Assembly (NCBI RefSeq): GCF_013386825.1
Contig: NZ_JACARC010000080.1
Coordinates: 1-34,125, forward strand
DNA: 34,125 nucleotides
Reading direction: 5' to 3'
From: Pseudomonas sp. IPO3778
GTDB lineage: Bacteria; Pseudomonadota; Gammaproteobacteria; Pseudomonadales; Pseudomonadaceae
Below the pieces are notes generated by a model that was given only the letters and a program-made list of their open reading frames with translations, had not been told where the DNA came from and did not search any database. The first letter of the stretch is position 1. Every line of letters begins with the position of its first letter. Below are positions 16,201 through 24,052 of this stretch, piece after piece. The position numbers were made by a program, and so were the translations under genes.

Positions 16201-18005
16201 ATGTAGTTGCCGGCCAGGCTGATGTGCATGGTTCTGCTGCGTGTTTCACCCTGTTCGACGGATGAAATAAATGAGGTGACCGGGCTGTTCGTTTCATCAT
16301 GAATAAATTCGCTCAGGCTGACCCCGGTCTTGTTGCACTTGAGGCTCAGCTCAAGCTCCATCCGGGACAGGTTGGTGAACACGATGGTCTCAAGGGCGAT
16401 GGCTGAGGTGGCGTCCAGCAAAAGCCCGGCGCCGTTGGCTTTTTGTATCGAATCCCCGGTACTCAGGATGATCTGGAGCGTGACGAGGGCATCGGCGGCG
16501 TCGAATACCACGATGCGGTGTGCATCGAAGCTTTCCGTGAGCCTGGCGGTGACCTCCAGTACCGAAGTCGTTGTGTTGAACTGGATGTCGGTGTCGGGGG
16601 ACAGGTCGCTGATTTTTCGTTGGTTGCCCTCGTAGTCCCAGCCATGGGTGCCTGGGTTGGGGGCGTCGGTGGTCAGGTGCTTCACCTTGACCTGGGCGGT
16701 TTCGGGGGCCCTGAAGTGGAAGTTGAGTTTGTTGTGGTGGGCAAACAGCGTCAGGTAACGCTTGGCCAATTCGGGCTCCTGCGGGCCTGAGCGCGTGACC
16801 CTGGGGCTGCCGATGGATTCAAGCCACTGGATGTTCAGGTGTTGATCCAGGCGGACGGCTTGAAAGAACCGTCCGTTGGTATCGTCCTGATGGGGCGTGC
16901 GGTGCTGGTTGCCAGGGTGTGCGCTGATGCCCAGGAACAGGGAGGGCGGGTGAGTCCTGGAGTCGAGGATGGCAATCGAGCTGGTGGCCTTCATCAAGTC
17001 TTCAAGGCTCAGTTTATGCAGGGCGCTCATGACGCAGTATTCCTGGATGCAGGCCTGGGGCGCGCTCCAGCTGCCATCGAACTTCATGTAGGAGACGTTG
17101 AGCCGGAACTGCAGGTAATGGCTTTTGAGGTGGGCTTCGAGGCGCCGCTGGAAGTCGTTTTGCGATTCGTCCTCGCCGAGCCCGAGAAACGGCGTGGTGT
17201 CCCCCGAGGACGACACCGGGTTGATGCATTGCGCCCACACCACAAACAGCCGGCCGTTGAAGAACACTGGGCGAATGGTGTGTTCGGGTACGTTTTCGCT
17301 GATTGCCAGGTGGATTTTTTTCCAGCCGGACCAGGCTGTCGGGCTGGGCGTGTCCGGTGTGTGAGGCAGCCGCTGGGACATGTCCAGTGAGCGCCAGTAA
17401 TAGGTGTTCTCGGCACTGGATTTGCCGGTGAAGTAGTAGACGCTGTTGGCCAGGTGGTCCTTGTCACCATCAATGTAGCCATTCAGGGTTTTCAGGTTGG
17501 CGAGTTCTTCGAACCGGTTGAGGTAGCCCTGAACCGCATTCAACAGGGGCTCGGGTTGAATCTGGAACTGATTGAGCTCGTTTTCCAGTTGCTTGAAACT
17601 GTCACTTTTGTCGTGGCGCAGGGTCGGGTCCAGGTAGCTGGCGGGGTAGTGCCGAAGCTGTTGGCCGGCGCGCCACAGGGCGTAGCTCGACAGGCTGTCA
17701 CGCCAGCTTGTCTCCTGGGCCGGGCTCATGCCCTGCCGTTCGTAGCCGGGCTCCAGGCCCAGGTACAGCGCATGGATGTACTGCTGCAAACTGGCAATTG
17801 CACTGGCGATCCGGGTGGTGAGTACGGCCTGGCTGATTTGGGGGTCCAGCAGCCAAAAGCCGTACACGTCTTCGGCGGTCGTGAGGCTGTCGGCCAGGCC
17901 CAAGGCCCGGACGGTCTTGTCCTCGGGCAGGACGGTGGCCAGGTAGAACGCCAGCATTGCATCCCGCCATTGTTCGTTGAGGTGTTGAGTGGGTACGTGG
18001 GGCAT
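13293..18005 (-). CDS. tcaB: C-terminal part of split TcA (TcaB-like): receptor-binding, channel and TcB-binding regions
   Basis: The ATG at 18003-18005 has AAGGA seven bases upstream. A TTG two codons earlier is in frame but too close to that site. The 1570-residue protein starts inside the shell helices (QHLNEQWRDAMLAFYL, YGFWLLDPQISQAV). It continues through the block SGWKKIHLAI..VFFNGRLFVVWAQC typical of TcA and a more variable beta-rich region (about 350-720) that should carry receptor-binding domains. A long helical stretch rich in Gln/Ala (about 1100-1400) has a hydrophobic tip GAGLAMLIPNIFGTANGG near residue 1200, the membrane-entering end of the channel. The C-terminus (LFTLNFDTDERYLPFEYTGA, then LTDIIVHVRYTA) is the TcB-binding domain. 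It should assemble with TcaA as the pentameric A component. Confidence 0.92.
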   Translation of the reverse strand: MPHVPTQHLNEQWRDAMLAFYLATVLPEDKTVRALGLADSLTTAEDVYGFWLLDPQISQAVLTTRIASAIASLQQYIHALYLGLEPGYERQGMSPAQETSWRDSLSSYALWRAGQQLRHYPASYLDPTLRHDKSDSFKQLENELNQFQIQPEPLLNAVQGYLNRFEELANLKTLNGYIDGDKDHLANSVYYFTGKSSAENTYYWRSLDMSQRLPHTPDTPSPTAWSGWKKIHLAISENVPEHTIRPVFFNGRLFVVWAQCINPVSSSGDTTPFLGLGEDESQNDFQRRLEAHLKSHYLQFRLNVSYMKFDGSWSAPQACIQEYCVMSALHKLSLEDLMKATSSIAILDSRTHPPSLFLGISAHPGNQHRTPHQDDTNGRFFQAVRLDQHLNIQWLESIGSPRVTRSGPQEPELAKRYLTLFAHHNKLNFHFRAPETAQVKVKHLTTDAPNPGTHGWDYEGNQRKISDLSPDTDIQFNTTTSVLEVTARLTESFDAHRIVVFDAADALVTLQIILSTGDSIQKANGAGLLLDATSAIALETIVFTNLSRMELELSLKCNKTGVSLSEFIHDETNSPVTSFISSVEQGETRSRTMHISLAGNYITQEAFDYFFNTSNSPYTLTLRIYNRQESPRRHMRDLILANTRASQAQRLYKPVLMFPKQRGKPLPHSPHRGNTVLVDGVEISRRDLRENFTELPKAHRLNAQIELDPKTLRPYDENGDTAPPGILTLIHGVLILKTDLNFPDPMILGYALKTATFELDTHGGSPVIPLAPGIRHLTSAPYGTAEFIDFSGSIIETADDSAQQRAPIRTNTCVAGLLTKTASSDLHRVFSLPMDTWREPPLATGLGDTALDFHGAHGRYFWELFLYLPWLLAQRLNLEQHYAQAEAWIRYLFDPARPCEPGGQAHACWRLPALLSSTPPSSYALAAPNDPVQLALSHPTYFRQALYLLYVDIQLNRGDAAYRQMTRDSLTEAKLWYVRTQRLIGPRPPVNPVDPWTPATLGTPGRLCRSLSPDLLVRWDKIDSRLYNLRHDLDVSGNPLNLPLFAAPLTPQALLAAYTQGSPVASTPAPARALHTSHYRFQVVLGHALQAVDNLTQLGNTLLSVFERKEQAHYQETQHQHAWDLASIAVEQQAQAQQYDLQNQQALEAGRRVIQGRVSFFEQQLKQGITPTEAQASHAYQQSASWESAAAVAQAGAGLAMLIPNIFGTANGGVRYEGAFHALQAAAQGVANEKRASAAHLDRSEQFARRAQEWAHALDQARLELAHVDAQLQAYAQHAKNTRLQLHLAQTSLAQARTMYHLLGKRFTHTQLYHWLNGQLAGLYFQAYDTTLSLCLTAQACWQEERAQWDRQFIQPHLWSNQYRGLTAGEALKQNLLAMSSAYLTHNERLLEISKTVSLRQLHDKDPLATADKPWATLKDDLVNNGSLRFELTLKLFNDDYPGHYLRRLKSVSVSLPATLGPYEDVKAVLTQTANATWLAPPSKAPDSPGTVKKDLRVRQEIALSSGLNDSGLFTLNFDTDERYLPFEYTGAVSSWQLTFPHHARQRSLLESLTDIIVHVRYTAKNSGGH

Positions 18006-18034
18006 GGTCAATCCTTGAACCGGTCGCGGGGGGG

Positions 18035-20686
18035 TTAGTGAGGGGCGGCCATCAGCGCAGCGCCGACCTGTTTCCAGGCCTCGCTGGTGTAGGCGGCGGG
18101 CAGGTCGGCGGCTTGCAGCAGGGTCTCGGCCGAGAGCCCGGTGAGCCTGGCGGTTTCACGGCAGCGCATGAGCCAGTCCAGGTGAGCCAGGGTGTGCACG
18201 CGTTTGCCGGGCAAGCGTTCAATCACCTGTTTCACCTCGCCCGGCGTCCATCCCAGCATCGTTGCCAGCCGGTGGTGGGCGTGGGCAGGGTCTGGGGTTG
18301 AGGGGGAATGGGCGTGTTGGAAATACCCGAGCACCGTGTCTTGGGAAAGCCCGTAGGTGTCGAGGCAGTCATGAAAGCGTCGCAGCAGATAAACCGTGTG
18401 CAGCGTCAGTTTGAGTACGGACCCCGGCCCCTGGTCGCTGTTCAGCCATTCGGGATTTTGCAGGAAGGTGTGCAGCACCTGGCGGCTGACCGCAAGGCCA
18501 AGGAAGCTCTCGGCGTCCGGCAAGGTCAGCAGCAGGTTTTTCAGCACGCTGGTGCTGGATTCGGCGCTGGCTGCCCGGGCGAGCTGGCGCGCGGTGTGCT
18601 TGATGGACTGAGCCACAAGGGCCGGGTCGTAGGCGGCGTGGGAGGCGCTGCTGAAGAAGGCTTCGATTTTGCCCTTCAACGGCTGCAGTTGCTGATAGAA
18701 CTCGCCCAACTTCTTGGTGATGGCCTGCCGGGCATCGTCGTGCAGGGCGTTGTTCCGGGCAGGGTCCAGGCTCAGGGTTTGCTCTTCAATCAGGTCGACG
18801 AGGCCTTTGGGCAACTCCTTGGGCGGGGTTGGGCGCAGCGACGGGTGGCTGCGCAGGATTCCATGCACGATCACGGCATGCCACTGGATGGGCGCCGCCT
18901 TCGTGGCGGGTTCAGGCTGGGGGAGTGCCAGCTCGTCGAGATCGCTTGGCTGCAGCAGGCCTTGGCGGGTCAGCTCCACCAGTTCATTCAAGTGTGCGAG
19001 GTAGCCCTGGACCAGAGGGGGTTGCGCCATGGGGTCTAGGACCAGTTGGCGCCTGAGGTCGTCGACGGATTGCTCGGTGTCTTTGAGCCAGGTCACCAGC
19101 CAGTCCATCTGCATCAGCACGTCCAGCAGGTCGGCTGGCGCGTTGCCGCCGGAGGGACGCAGGTGCGGCGCGACCAACTGTTTGCAGAACACCGTGCCCC
19201 CCAACAGGTGTGCGAGGTGATAGGCGTCGATCACCGACACGCCGAACATCCGTGCAATGCGCGCCTGGCGATACAGCGCGCCAAACACGGTCAGCGTCGG
19301 GCAGGCCGGGGGCAGGTGCTGGCGCGCCTGGTCGACGACCCAGAGCAGCGAGTCGGGCGTGTCCCTAAGGCCCAGGCCTGCACACAGGCGATGCCGTATG
19401 GCCTCCGGCAGCGGCTCCTGGAGTGCCAGCATCCGTTGGTCCACCCGCAGGGGTTGGCCCGCCAGCGGCGTGTGGTTGAACACCTGGTCGTAGAGTGACA
19501 CCCGGGTACAAGGCGCATGCACCGGGATTTCATGCAACAGCGCGCAAAACGCCTCGGGCTGCAGACTGTAGCGCCGCTCCAGGTAGCGGAACACCCCCAG
19601 CGCCCGCAGGGTGTTGTCGTTCAGGGGGAAGCCCGGGTCGGCCTGTTGCTCGCTGCGGGCAATGCTCACCAGCAGCGTATCCAGCTGGTCGAAGGGTATC
19701 TGCAGCCAGCGTTGCAGGCGGATCATCCGGTGCAGGCGCTGGAAGCGATTCCACGAGGTATTTTGCAGGCCGGTCACGCCGTTTTCATCGGGCGCGAGTC
19801 CCAGGCCGGCCGGGGCCTCTGCACTCACCGGGCCATTAACGTACGCCGCGCCGGTGTGCAGTGGCGGTTGCCCGGTGGATGCCGGCAGGGCGGTGGCCGA
19901 AACGTTGCCCGACAGCACGGGCAGGGACCTGCCGCAGGCCAGCAGCGCCTCGGTGTGCTCCGCTGTCAGCTCGGTGCGGTGCAGCCAGTGTTGCAACCCC
20001 TTGAGTGAGTGCTCGTCCGAGCCGTAATGCCGGGTGAAGAAATCCCCCGCCAGCACCGGGCCGGGGCGCTCGCTGAAGGCCTCGGTCAACAGGTTTTGCT
20101 GGGCCGGGCTCAACCCGGATAACAGGCGTTGTGCTTCGAATGCTTGTTGGCTGACCACGCCGTACGTATTTTCCGGGCGTTGAGTGAGGGGCAGCTTGAG
20201 GCTGATGCGGTAACTGAGTTCGCCCAGTGGTGGTTTTCCGTCGGTCAGGCTCAGCCAACACTGCCGATGGGCCAGGTCGAAGGGCAGCAGCAGGGGGTAG
20301 CGTTGTTTGCCGAGCACGTCATCCCGGGTGCGGCCACGGTGCACGCCCGGGGTGTTTGTCAGGAAGGCATCGAGGTGTTGGGCGAGGGTTTGGTTGACGA
20401 TGGTGAGCTGGGGGACCAGAGCCGTGAGGCTTTGCTCGTCAATCTGTAACGCCTTGAGGTCAGGGCGCCGGTGGTCCAGGGTGATTTTTGGCCGGTGGCC
20501 CTTGCCAGTTTTTTCCAGTTGCAGGGCGAACCGATACAGGGCCTGCAAATACGCGACGGGTGAGTCGACGGCTGCCATGGAGGAGGCGGGGCAGAGCAGG
20601 TTCCAGTCTTCATGAAACAGGGCGGTGTAGGCAGTACCTTCCGGGGGGCGTGCCGGGTCGAGCCGGGAAGGGGGTTGCGTGTCCAT
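18035..20686 (-). CDS. tcaA: N-terminal part of split TcA (TcaA-like, VRP1 domain)
   Basis: The 883-residue protein begins MDTQPPSRLD and soon has the Tc/SpvA-type block LCPASSMAAVDSPVAYLQALYRFA. It continues as an alpha-helical shell with the VRP1 (Salmonella virulence plasmid 28.1 kDa protein) pattern: RRPDLKALQIDEQSL, then LSPAQQNLLTEAF, and a C-terminal helical repeat region ending SAETLLQAADLPAAYTSEAW. This corresponds to the N-terminal third of a one-piece TcA. AGGAG lies about ten bases before the ATG. The stop is 29 bases from the tcaB start. Together with TcaB (1570 residues) it adds up to about 2450 residues, close to whole TcA proteins of roughly 2500, so the pair looks like a complete A subunit encoded in two genes. 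The promoter of the tca genes probably lies in 20687-20850. Confidence 0.9.
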   Translation of the reverse strand: MDTQPPSRLDPARPPEGTAYTALFHEDWNLLCPASSMAAVDSPVAYLQALYRFALQLEKTGKGHRPKITLDHRRPDLKALQIDEQSLTALVPQLTIVNQTLAQHLDAFLTNTPGVHRGRTRDDVLGKQRYPLLLPFDLAHRQCWLSLTDGKPPLGELSYRISLKLPLTQRPENTYGVVSQQAFEAQRLLSGLSPAQQNLLTEAFSERPGPVLAGDFFTRHYGSDEHSLKGLQHWLHRTELTAEHTEALLACGRSLPVLSGNVSATALPASTGQPPLHTGAAYVNGPVSAEAPAGLGLAPDENGVTGLQNTSWNRFQRLHRMIRLQRWLQIPFDQLDTLLVSIARSEQQADPGFPLNDNTLRALGVFRYLERRYSLQPEAFCALLHEIPVHAPCTRVSLYDQVFNHTPLAGQPLRVDQRMLALQEPLPEAIRHRLCAGLGLRDTPDSLLWVVDQARQHLPPACPTLTVFGALYRQARIARMFGVSVIDAYHLAHLLGGTVFCKQLVAPHLRPSGGNAPADLLDVLMQMDWLVTWLKDTEQSVDDLRRQLVLDPMAQPPLVQGYLAHLNELVELTRQGLLQPSDLDELALPQPEPATKAAPIQWHAVIVHGILRSHPSLRPTPPKELPKGLVDLIEEQTLSLDPARNNALHDDARQAITKKLGEFYQQLQPLKGKIEAFFSSASHAAYDPALVAQSIKHTARQLARAASAESSTSVLKNLLLTLPDAESFLGLAVSRQVLHTFLQNPEWLNSDQGPGSVLKLTLHTVYLLRRFHDCLDTYGLSQDTVLGYFQHAHSPSTPDPAHAHHRLATMLGWTPGEVKQVIERLPGKRVHTLAHLDWLMRCRETARLTGLSAETLLQAADLPAAYTSEAWKQVGAALMAAPH

Positions 20687-20852
20687 TTTTGATCAATCTC
20701 CTGAGAACCCAGGGCCAATGCCATGGGCAACGGCACGCTAGCATGGGCCGGCGGGCCGGCTCGGTCGGCCGGATCGCTGAGTGCGCGAGGAGAAATCAGC
20801 TTTGAACGCAGAGGGCGCGACAGACCCTGTGGGCGGTCTGCCGCGGGGAGGT

Positions 20853-21806
20853 TTACAAGGCGAACGGAATCGTCAGCTTCGCCCACAACATGTCGCCTTC
20901 CGGGCGGTTCTGCACGTCAAATTCCTTGGCCCAGCGCACTTCCGCACTGGCGTACTTGAGGAAGGTGAAATACACCGCAGGACCGATCGCAAACACCTGG
21001 CCCTTGACCCCGTCGTCGACGTCTTCGCCATAGATGTTCACCACCGTACGCCCGTACTGCTTATCGTCGGTGGTCTGCTTGAGGTAGTAGCCGTTGAGCC
21101 CCAGGCTGAGGTTGTCGGTGACCTTGTAGCTGGCGGAATAATCGAAGTGGAAAATCTGCCCTGAACGGTAATGGGTGTCGGGGTTTTCCTTGTTGAAGCT
21201 GTAGGTGGTCTTGATCGACAGTTCGGTGCGCTCGTTGGGCATCCAGGTCGCCGACACCAGGGGTTTGTAGGTGTAGAAATTGTTGCTGGTATTGGCCAGG
21301 CGCGAGGCGTCGTATTCGCCGGTGGGCAGGGTGATTTCCAGGGCGGTGCCCACGGTCAGGTTCTTGCCCAGGTCCCAGAGAATGATCGGCGCTACCGTGG
21401 TGTCGCCCATGCTTTCCCGGGTGTCGGACATACCGAACAGCGACACCTGTTGCTTCAGGTATGGCTGGGCGATGTAAGCCCCCAGGCGCCCGCCGAAGAC
21501 CCGCAGCGGGCTGAGGTAATCCAGGCGCGGAATGATCGCATCGGATTTGATCTTCACGTCCGGCACCTTGCCACCCAGGGAACTGATATCGAGCTTTTTG
21601 GCTTCGTAATGGTTGTAGTAAATGTTGAAGGCGAACATATGGTCCGGCAGGTTGTTCACGTCCAGCGGCAGGATATAGAAGCCGTCGGTGCCTGGGCCGA
21701 TGTTGTCGACGCCGCCTTCGGTGGCCAGGGCCGGCAGGCTGATGAGGGTCAACAAGGCGAGTTGCACGGGGTAAAACGCACGGGTCGGGTTCATGTCTGG
21801 GCTCAT
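20853..21806 (-). CDS. SphA/MetA-type outer-membrane protein (phenol-degradation meta-pathway family)
   Basis: From the ATG at 21804-21806 the protein has 317 residues. It has a signal peptide (hydrophobic LALLTLISLPALA, cleavage before TEGG) and an antiparallel beta-barrel pattern throughout, ending LWAKLTIPFAL. The N-terminal motif EGGVDNIGPGTDGFYILP and blocks such as LEITLPTGEYD are typical of the PF13557 group (SphA, MetA_deg), thought to move hydrophobic or aromatic substrates across the outer membrane. The open frame reaches further upstream without a ribosome site. A second ATG four codons in (21794) is possible. It is divergent from the AraC-family gene at 21998, so regulation by that protein is likely. 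It lies 166 bases upstream of tcaA in the same direction without a clear terminator. Confidence 0.75.
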   Translation of the reverse strand: MSPDMNPTRAFYPVQLALLTLISLPALATEGGVDNIGPGTDGFYILPLDVNNLPDHMFAFNIYYNHYEAKKLDISSLGGKVPDVKIKSDAIIPRLDYLSPLRVFGGRLGAYIAQPYLKQQVSLFGMSDTRESMGDTTVAPIILWDLGKNLTVGTALEITLPTGEYDASRLANTSNNFYTYKPLVSATWMPNERTELSIKTTYSFNKENPDTHYRSGQIFHFDYSASYKVTDNLSLGLNGYYLKQTTDDKQYGRTVVNIYGEDVDDGVKGQVFAIGPAVYFTFLKYASAEVRWAKEFDVQNRPEGDMLWAKLTIPFAL

Positions 21807-21997
21807 TATTATTGTTAGAGAGACGCTGCCTATAGAAATAAGCCCTCGACGCCCGGCGGGGCAGGGTATTGGCGGCCACATAGGGGGACTTTGGCGGACA
21901 GCTTTCATCCAGAGTGCAGCGCCTCTTGCAAGCGCCTATGATTGTCAGGATGTTTCCAAAACAAGAACTGAAGCACTCAGTCGGGAATCGAAGATCC

Positions 21998-23035
21998 ATG
22001 CAAAGGAAAGCCGTTGATCCGCAGTATGACCTGGCCCTGGTCTCGCCATTTCTGCTGCAAACCCTCGGACACGTGGTTGCGCAAAAGGGCGCAAGTGCCG
22101 AGCACCTGTGCCGTGGGCTGGGGTTTACCCTGGCTGACCTCGATGACCCGGCCCAGCGGATTTCCTATCGCCAGGCGGTCGCGATGATCCAGCGTGCCCT
22201 CAAGGTGTTGCCCGATCAGGGGCTGGGCCTGTGGGTGGGCCATCAGAATGTACTCGGCACCCTGGGCCTGCTCGGGCATGTGATTTCACTGTGCAAGACC
22301 CTGCGGGATGCGTTTGCCATCGGTGAGCGTCACCAGCACACCTCCGGCGGTATCGCCACCTCACGCACCCGTGAAGGCGCCGAGGAAGTGTTTGTGGATA
22401 TCGAATGCCTGCTGCCCTATGCAGAGGTGCAGGTGTTCGCCGCCGAGGAGTTCTTCGCCAGCCTGATGGTGTATGGCCGGGCCTTGGTGGGCGAGGGGTT
22501 TATGCCGCTGCGGGTGGAATTCATCCACGCCGCGCCCGGCTATGTCGCCGACTACCACCAGCTGTTTGGCGCGGACGTGCGTTTTGGCTGCCTGCATAAC
22601 CGCATGGTCCTGGCCAGCCACTGGCTGGACGTGCGCCTGCCCAATCACCACGCCCTGGCCCTGCGCCAGGCCCTGGAGTTGCTGGAGCTGGAAAGCGCCC
22701 AACTGCATCAGAAAATGGATTTGATCCAGGCGGTGGAGCGCGCGATTTCCCGGGACTTGCAGGGCAGCCAACTGGAAAAGGTCGCCAGTGACTTGAACAT
22801 GAGCGGGCGCACCTTGCGTCGGCGCCTGACCGAGCACGGGCTGACGTTTGAAGGCTTGCAGGAGCAGGTGCGACGGGCACGCACCATGGGGTTGCTGAGC
22901 AATCCGGGGTTGTCCATCGAGCGTATTACCGAGGAAGTGGGCTATAGCGATGTGCGCAGTTTTCGGCGGGCATTCAAGCGCTGGACCGGGCTGAGCCCCA
23001 GTGCGTTTCGGGGGGAGGGAGGAGGGCTGGCGTGA
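21998..23035 (+). CDS. AraC-family transcriptional regulator
   Basis: The 345-residue protein has an N-terminal effector-binding region of the Arabinose_bd type (about residues 10-210, with SPFLLQTLGHVV and DPAQRISYRQAVAMI). Its C-terminal double helix-turn-helix DNA-binding domain has ASDLNMSGRTLRRRLTEHG in the first part and ITEEVGYSDVRSFRRAFKRWTGLSPSAFR in the second. I chose the ATG at 21998 because it fits the family start. An ATG at 21950 with CAGG two bases ahead is in frame and cannot be ruled out. The gene is divergent from the SphA-like outer-membrane gene and most likely controls it in response to a small molecule. Whether it also controls the nearby Tc genes is open. Confidence 0.88.
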   Translation: MQRKAVDPQYDLALVSPFLLQTLGHVVAQKGASAEHLCRGLGFTLADLDDPAQRISYRQAVAMIQRALKVLPDQGLGLWVGHQNVLGTLGLLGHVISLCKTLRDAFAIGERHQHTSGGIATSRTREGAEEVFVDIECLLPYAEVQVFAAEEFFASLMVYGRALVGEGFMPLRVEFIHAAPGYVADYHQLFGADVRFGCLHNRMVLASHWLDVRLPNHHALALRQALELLELESAQLHQKMDLIQAVERAISRDLQGSQLEKVASDLNMSGRTLRRRLTEHGLTFEGLQEQVRRARTMGLLSNPGLSIERITEEVGYSDVRSFRRAFKRWTGLSPSAFRGEGGGLA

Positions 23036-23075
23036 TCCCTGGGGTGGTCCCTTCAGGACGCCATGGAGGTGTTGA

Positions 23076-23615
23076 TTACGCGTCTGAGCGAGCGCGCAAA
23101 GGTTTGCTTTTCGGCGAATCAAAAAGCGCGCCGATCGCCTGACGTGCCCGCGACAACCGGCTCATCACCGTGCCGATCGGCAACTCGAGCATGTCGGCGG
23201 CTTCCTTGTAGCTGAAGCGTTCCACACCCACCAGCAACATCACCTCGCGCTGGCCTTCGGGCAGCTTGTGCACGGCGTCCAGAATCTGCCGGTGCATCAG
23301 GTCGGACTCCGGGTTGGGCGCCTCAGGGTCGCTGACGGTTTCGAGAAATTCGTCGTTCCAGTCCATGCGCGAGCGGCTGCGCACCTTGCGTGAACGCAGT
23401 TCGTTGATCCAGGTGGAGTGGACAATCGAGAACATCCAGCTCAACACCGAGGTGTCAGGCTGCAATTGATGGGAGCGTTCCAACGCACGCACACAGGCAA
23501 GCTGGACCAGATCCTCGGCGTCGTGCTTGTCGCCGGAAATCCGCAACGCGAACGCCCACAGGCGCGGCAGCAGTTCTGGCAGCAGTGCGGGTAAATCTGC
23601 ACCGGTGATCGACAT
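23076..23615 (-). CDS. ECF-type RNA polymerase sigma factor
   Basis: The 179-residue protein has only sigma regions 2 and 4. Region 2 is LWAFALRISGDKHDAEDLVQLACVRALE with WMFSIVHSTWINELR after it. Region 4 is LPEGQREVMLLVGVERFSYKEAADML with the recognition helix ELPIGTVMSRLSRARQ. The start is fixed by AGAGGA four bases before the ATG. It redirects RNA polymerase to a dedicated promoter set. Its likely partner anti-sigma factor is encoded on the opposite strand at 24053-24970, beyond an AT-rich gap. The usual arrangement is sigma and anti-sigma in one operon, so the divergence is unusual. Its 3' end converges on the AraC-family gene. Confidence 0.92.
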   Translation of the reverse strand: MSITGADLPALLPELLPRLWAFALRISGDKHDAEDLVQLACVRALERSHQLQPDTSVLSWMFSIVHSTWINELRSRKVRSRSRMDWNDEFLETVSDPEAPNPESDLMHRQILDAVHKLPEGQREVMLLVGVERFSYKEAADMLELPIGTVMSRLSRARQAIGALFDSPKSKPLRARSDA

Positions 23616-24052
23616 ATTTCCTCTTATTATTTCAGGATGCCTAAAATGGAGCGGTCAGGCTACGAGGTTATGCCGTAGCGGATGCCAATGTCTGGGCGTC
23701 CTTTGCGTTGCTGAGGATCCTGGGAAGCGCGTGCGGAACAGCGATATTTGGTGCAAAAGCACAAAGCGGGCCAACAGATGATTGTGTCATTGTCACTGGA
23801 ACGATACAGACACAATGTGAAACATATAATATTTAACGGGCCGAGGGAATATTTTCGATTCACAGGTGTTGTCTTAGAGTATTTGCTCCTGTTTTAAAGT
23901 ATTTTTGGTTTGCCTTTTAGTGTTTCCAGTTGTTGCAACAGGATAATTGATATCAATATGATGGCTGTGTGCTACCCGCTAACCAGCCCCATTGGCCCAC
24001 AAGGCCGAGATCACGTAACGTAGTCATGATGAATAAATGGAGTGATGACCCA
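23616..24052. promoter_or_regulatory. AT-rich divergent promoter region between sigma and anti-sigma genes
   Basis: About 440 bases hold no convincing gene. The part from about 23780 to 23960 is markedly richer in A and T than the rest of the window (for example ACATATAATATTTAAC near 23822-23837). Both flanking genes start away from it, so it should contain two promoters. I looked for an ECF-type GGAAC -35 element with a matching -10 and could not settle on one; a GGAAC occurs at about 23798-23802. A small palindrome GTTGCAAC lies near 23932. Confidence 0.5.

Noticed and set aside
20720..20860. GC-rich inverted segments (GGCCGGCGGGCCGGC and CAGACC..GGTCTG) in the gap between the SphA-like gene and tcaA, considered as a terminator.
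   Set aside because: Neither is followed by a T run on the minus strand, so an intrinsic terminator cannot be supported.
23660..23863. A 67-residue frame on the minus strand in the gap between sigma and anti-sigma genes.
   Set aside because: It has no ribosome site and no domain, and the region is AT-rich intergenic DNA with two promoters expected.
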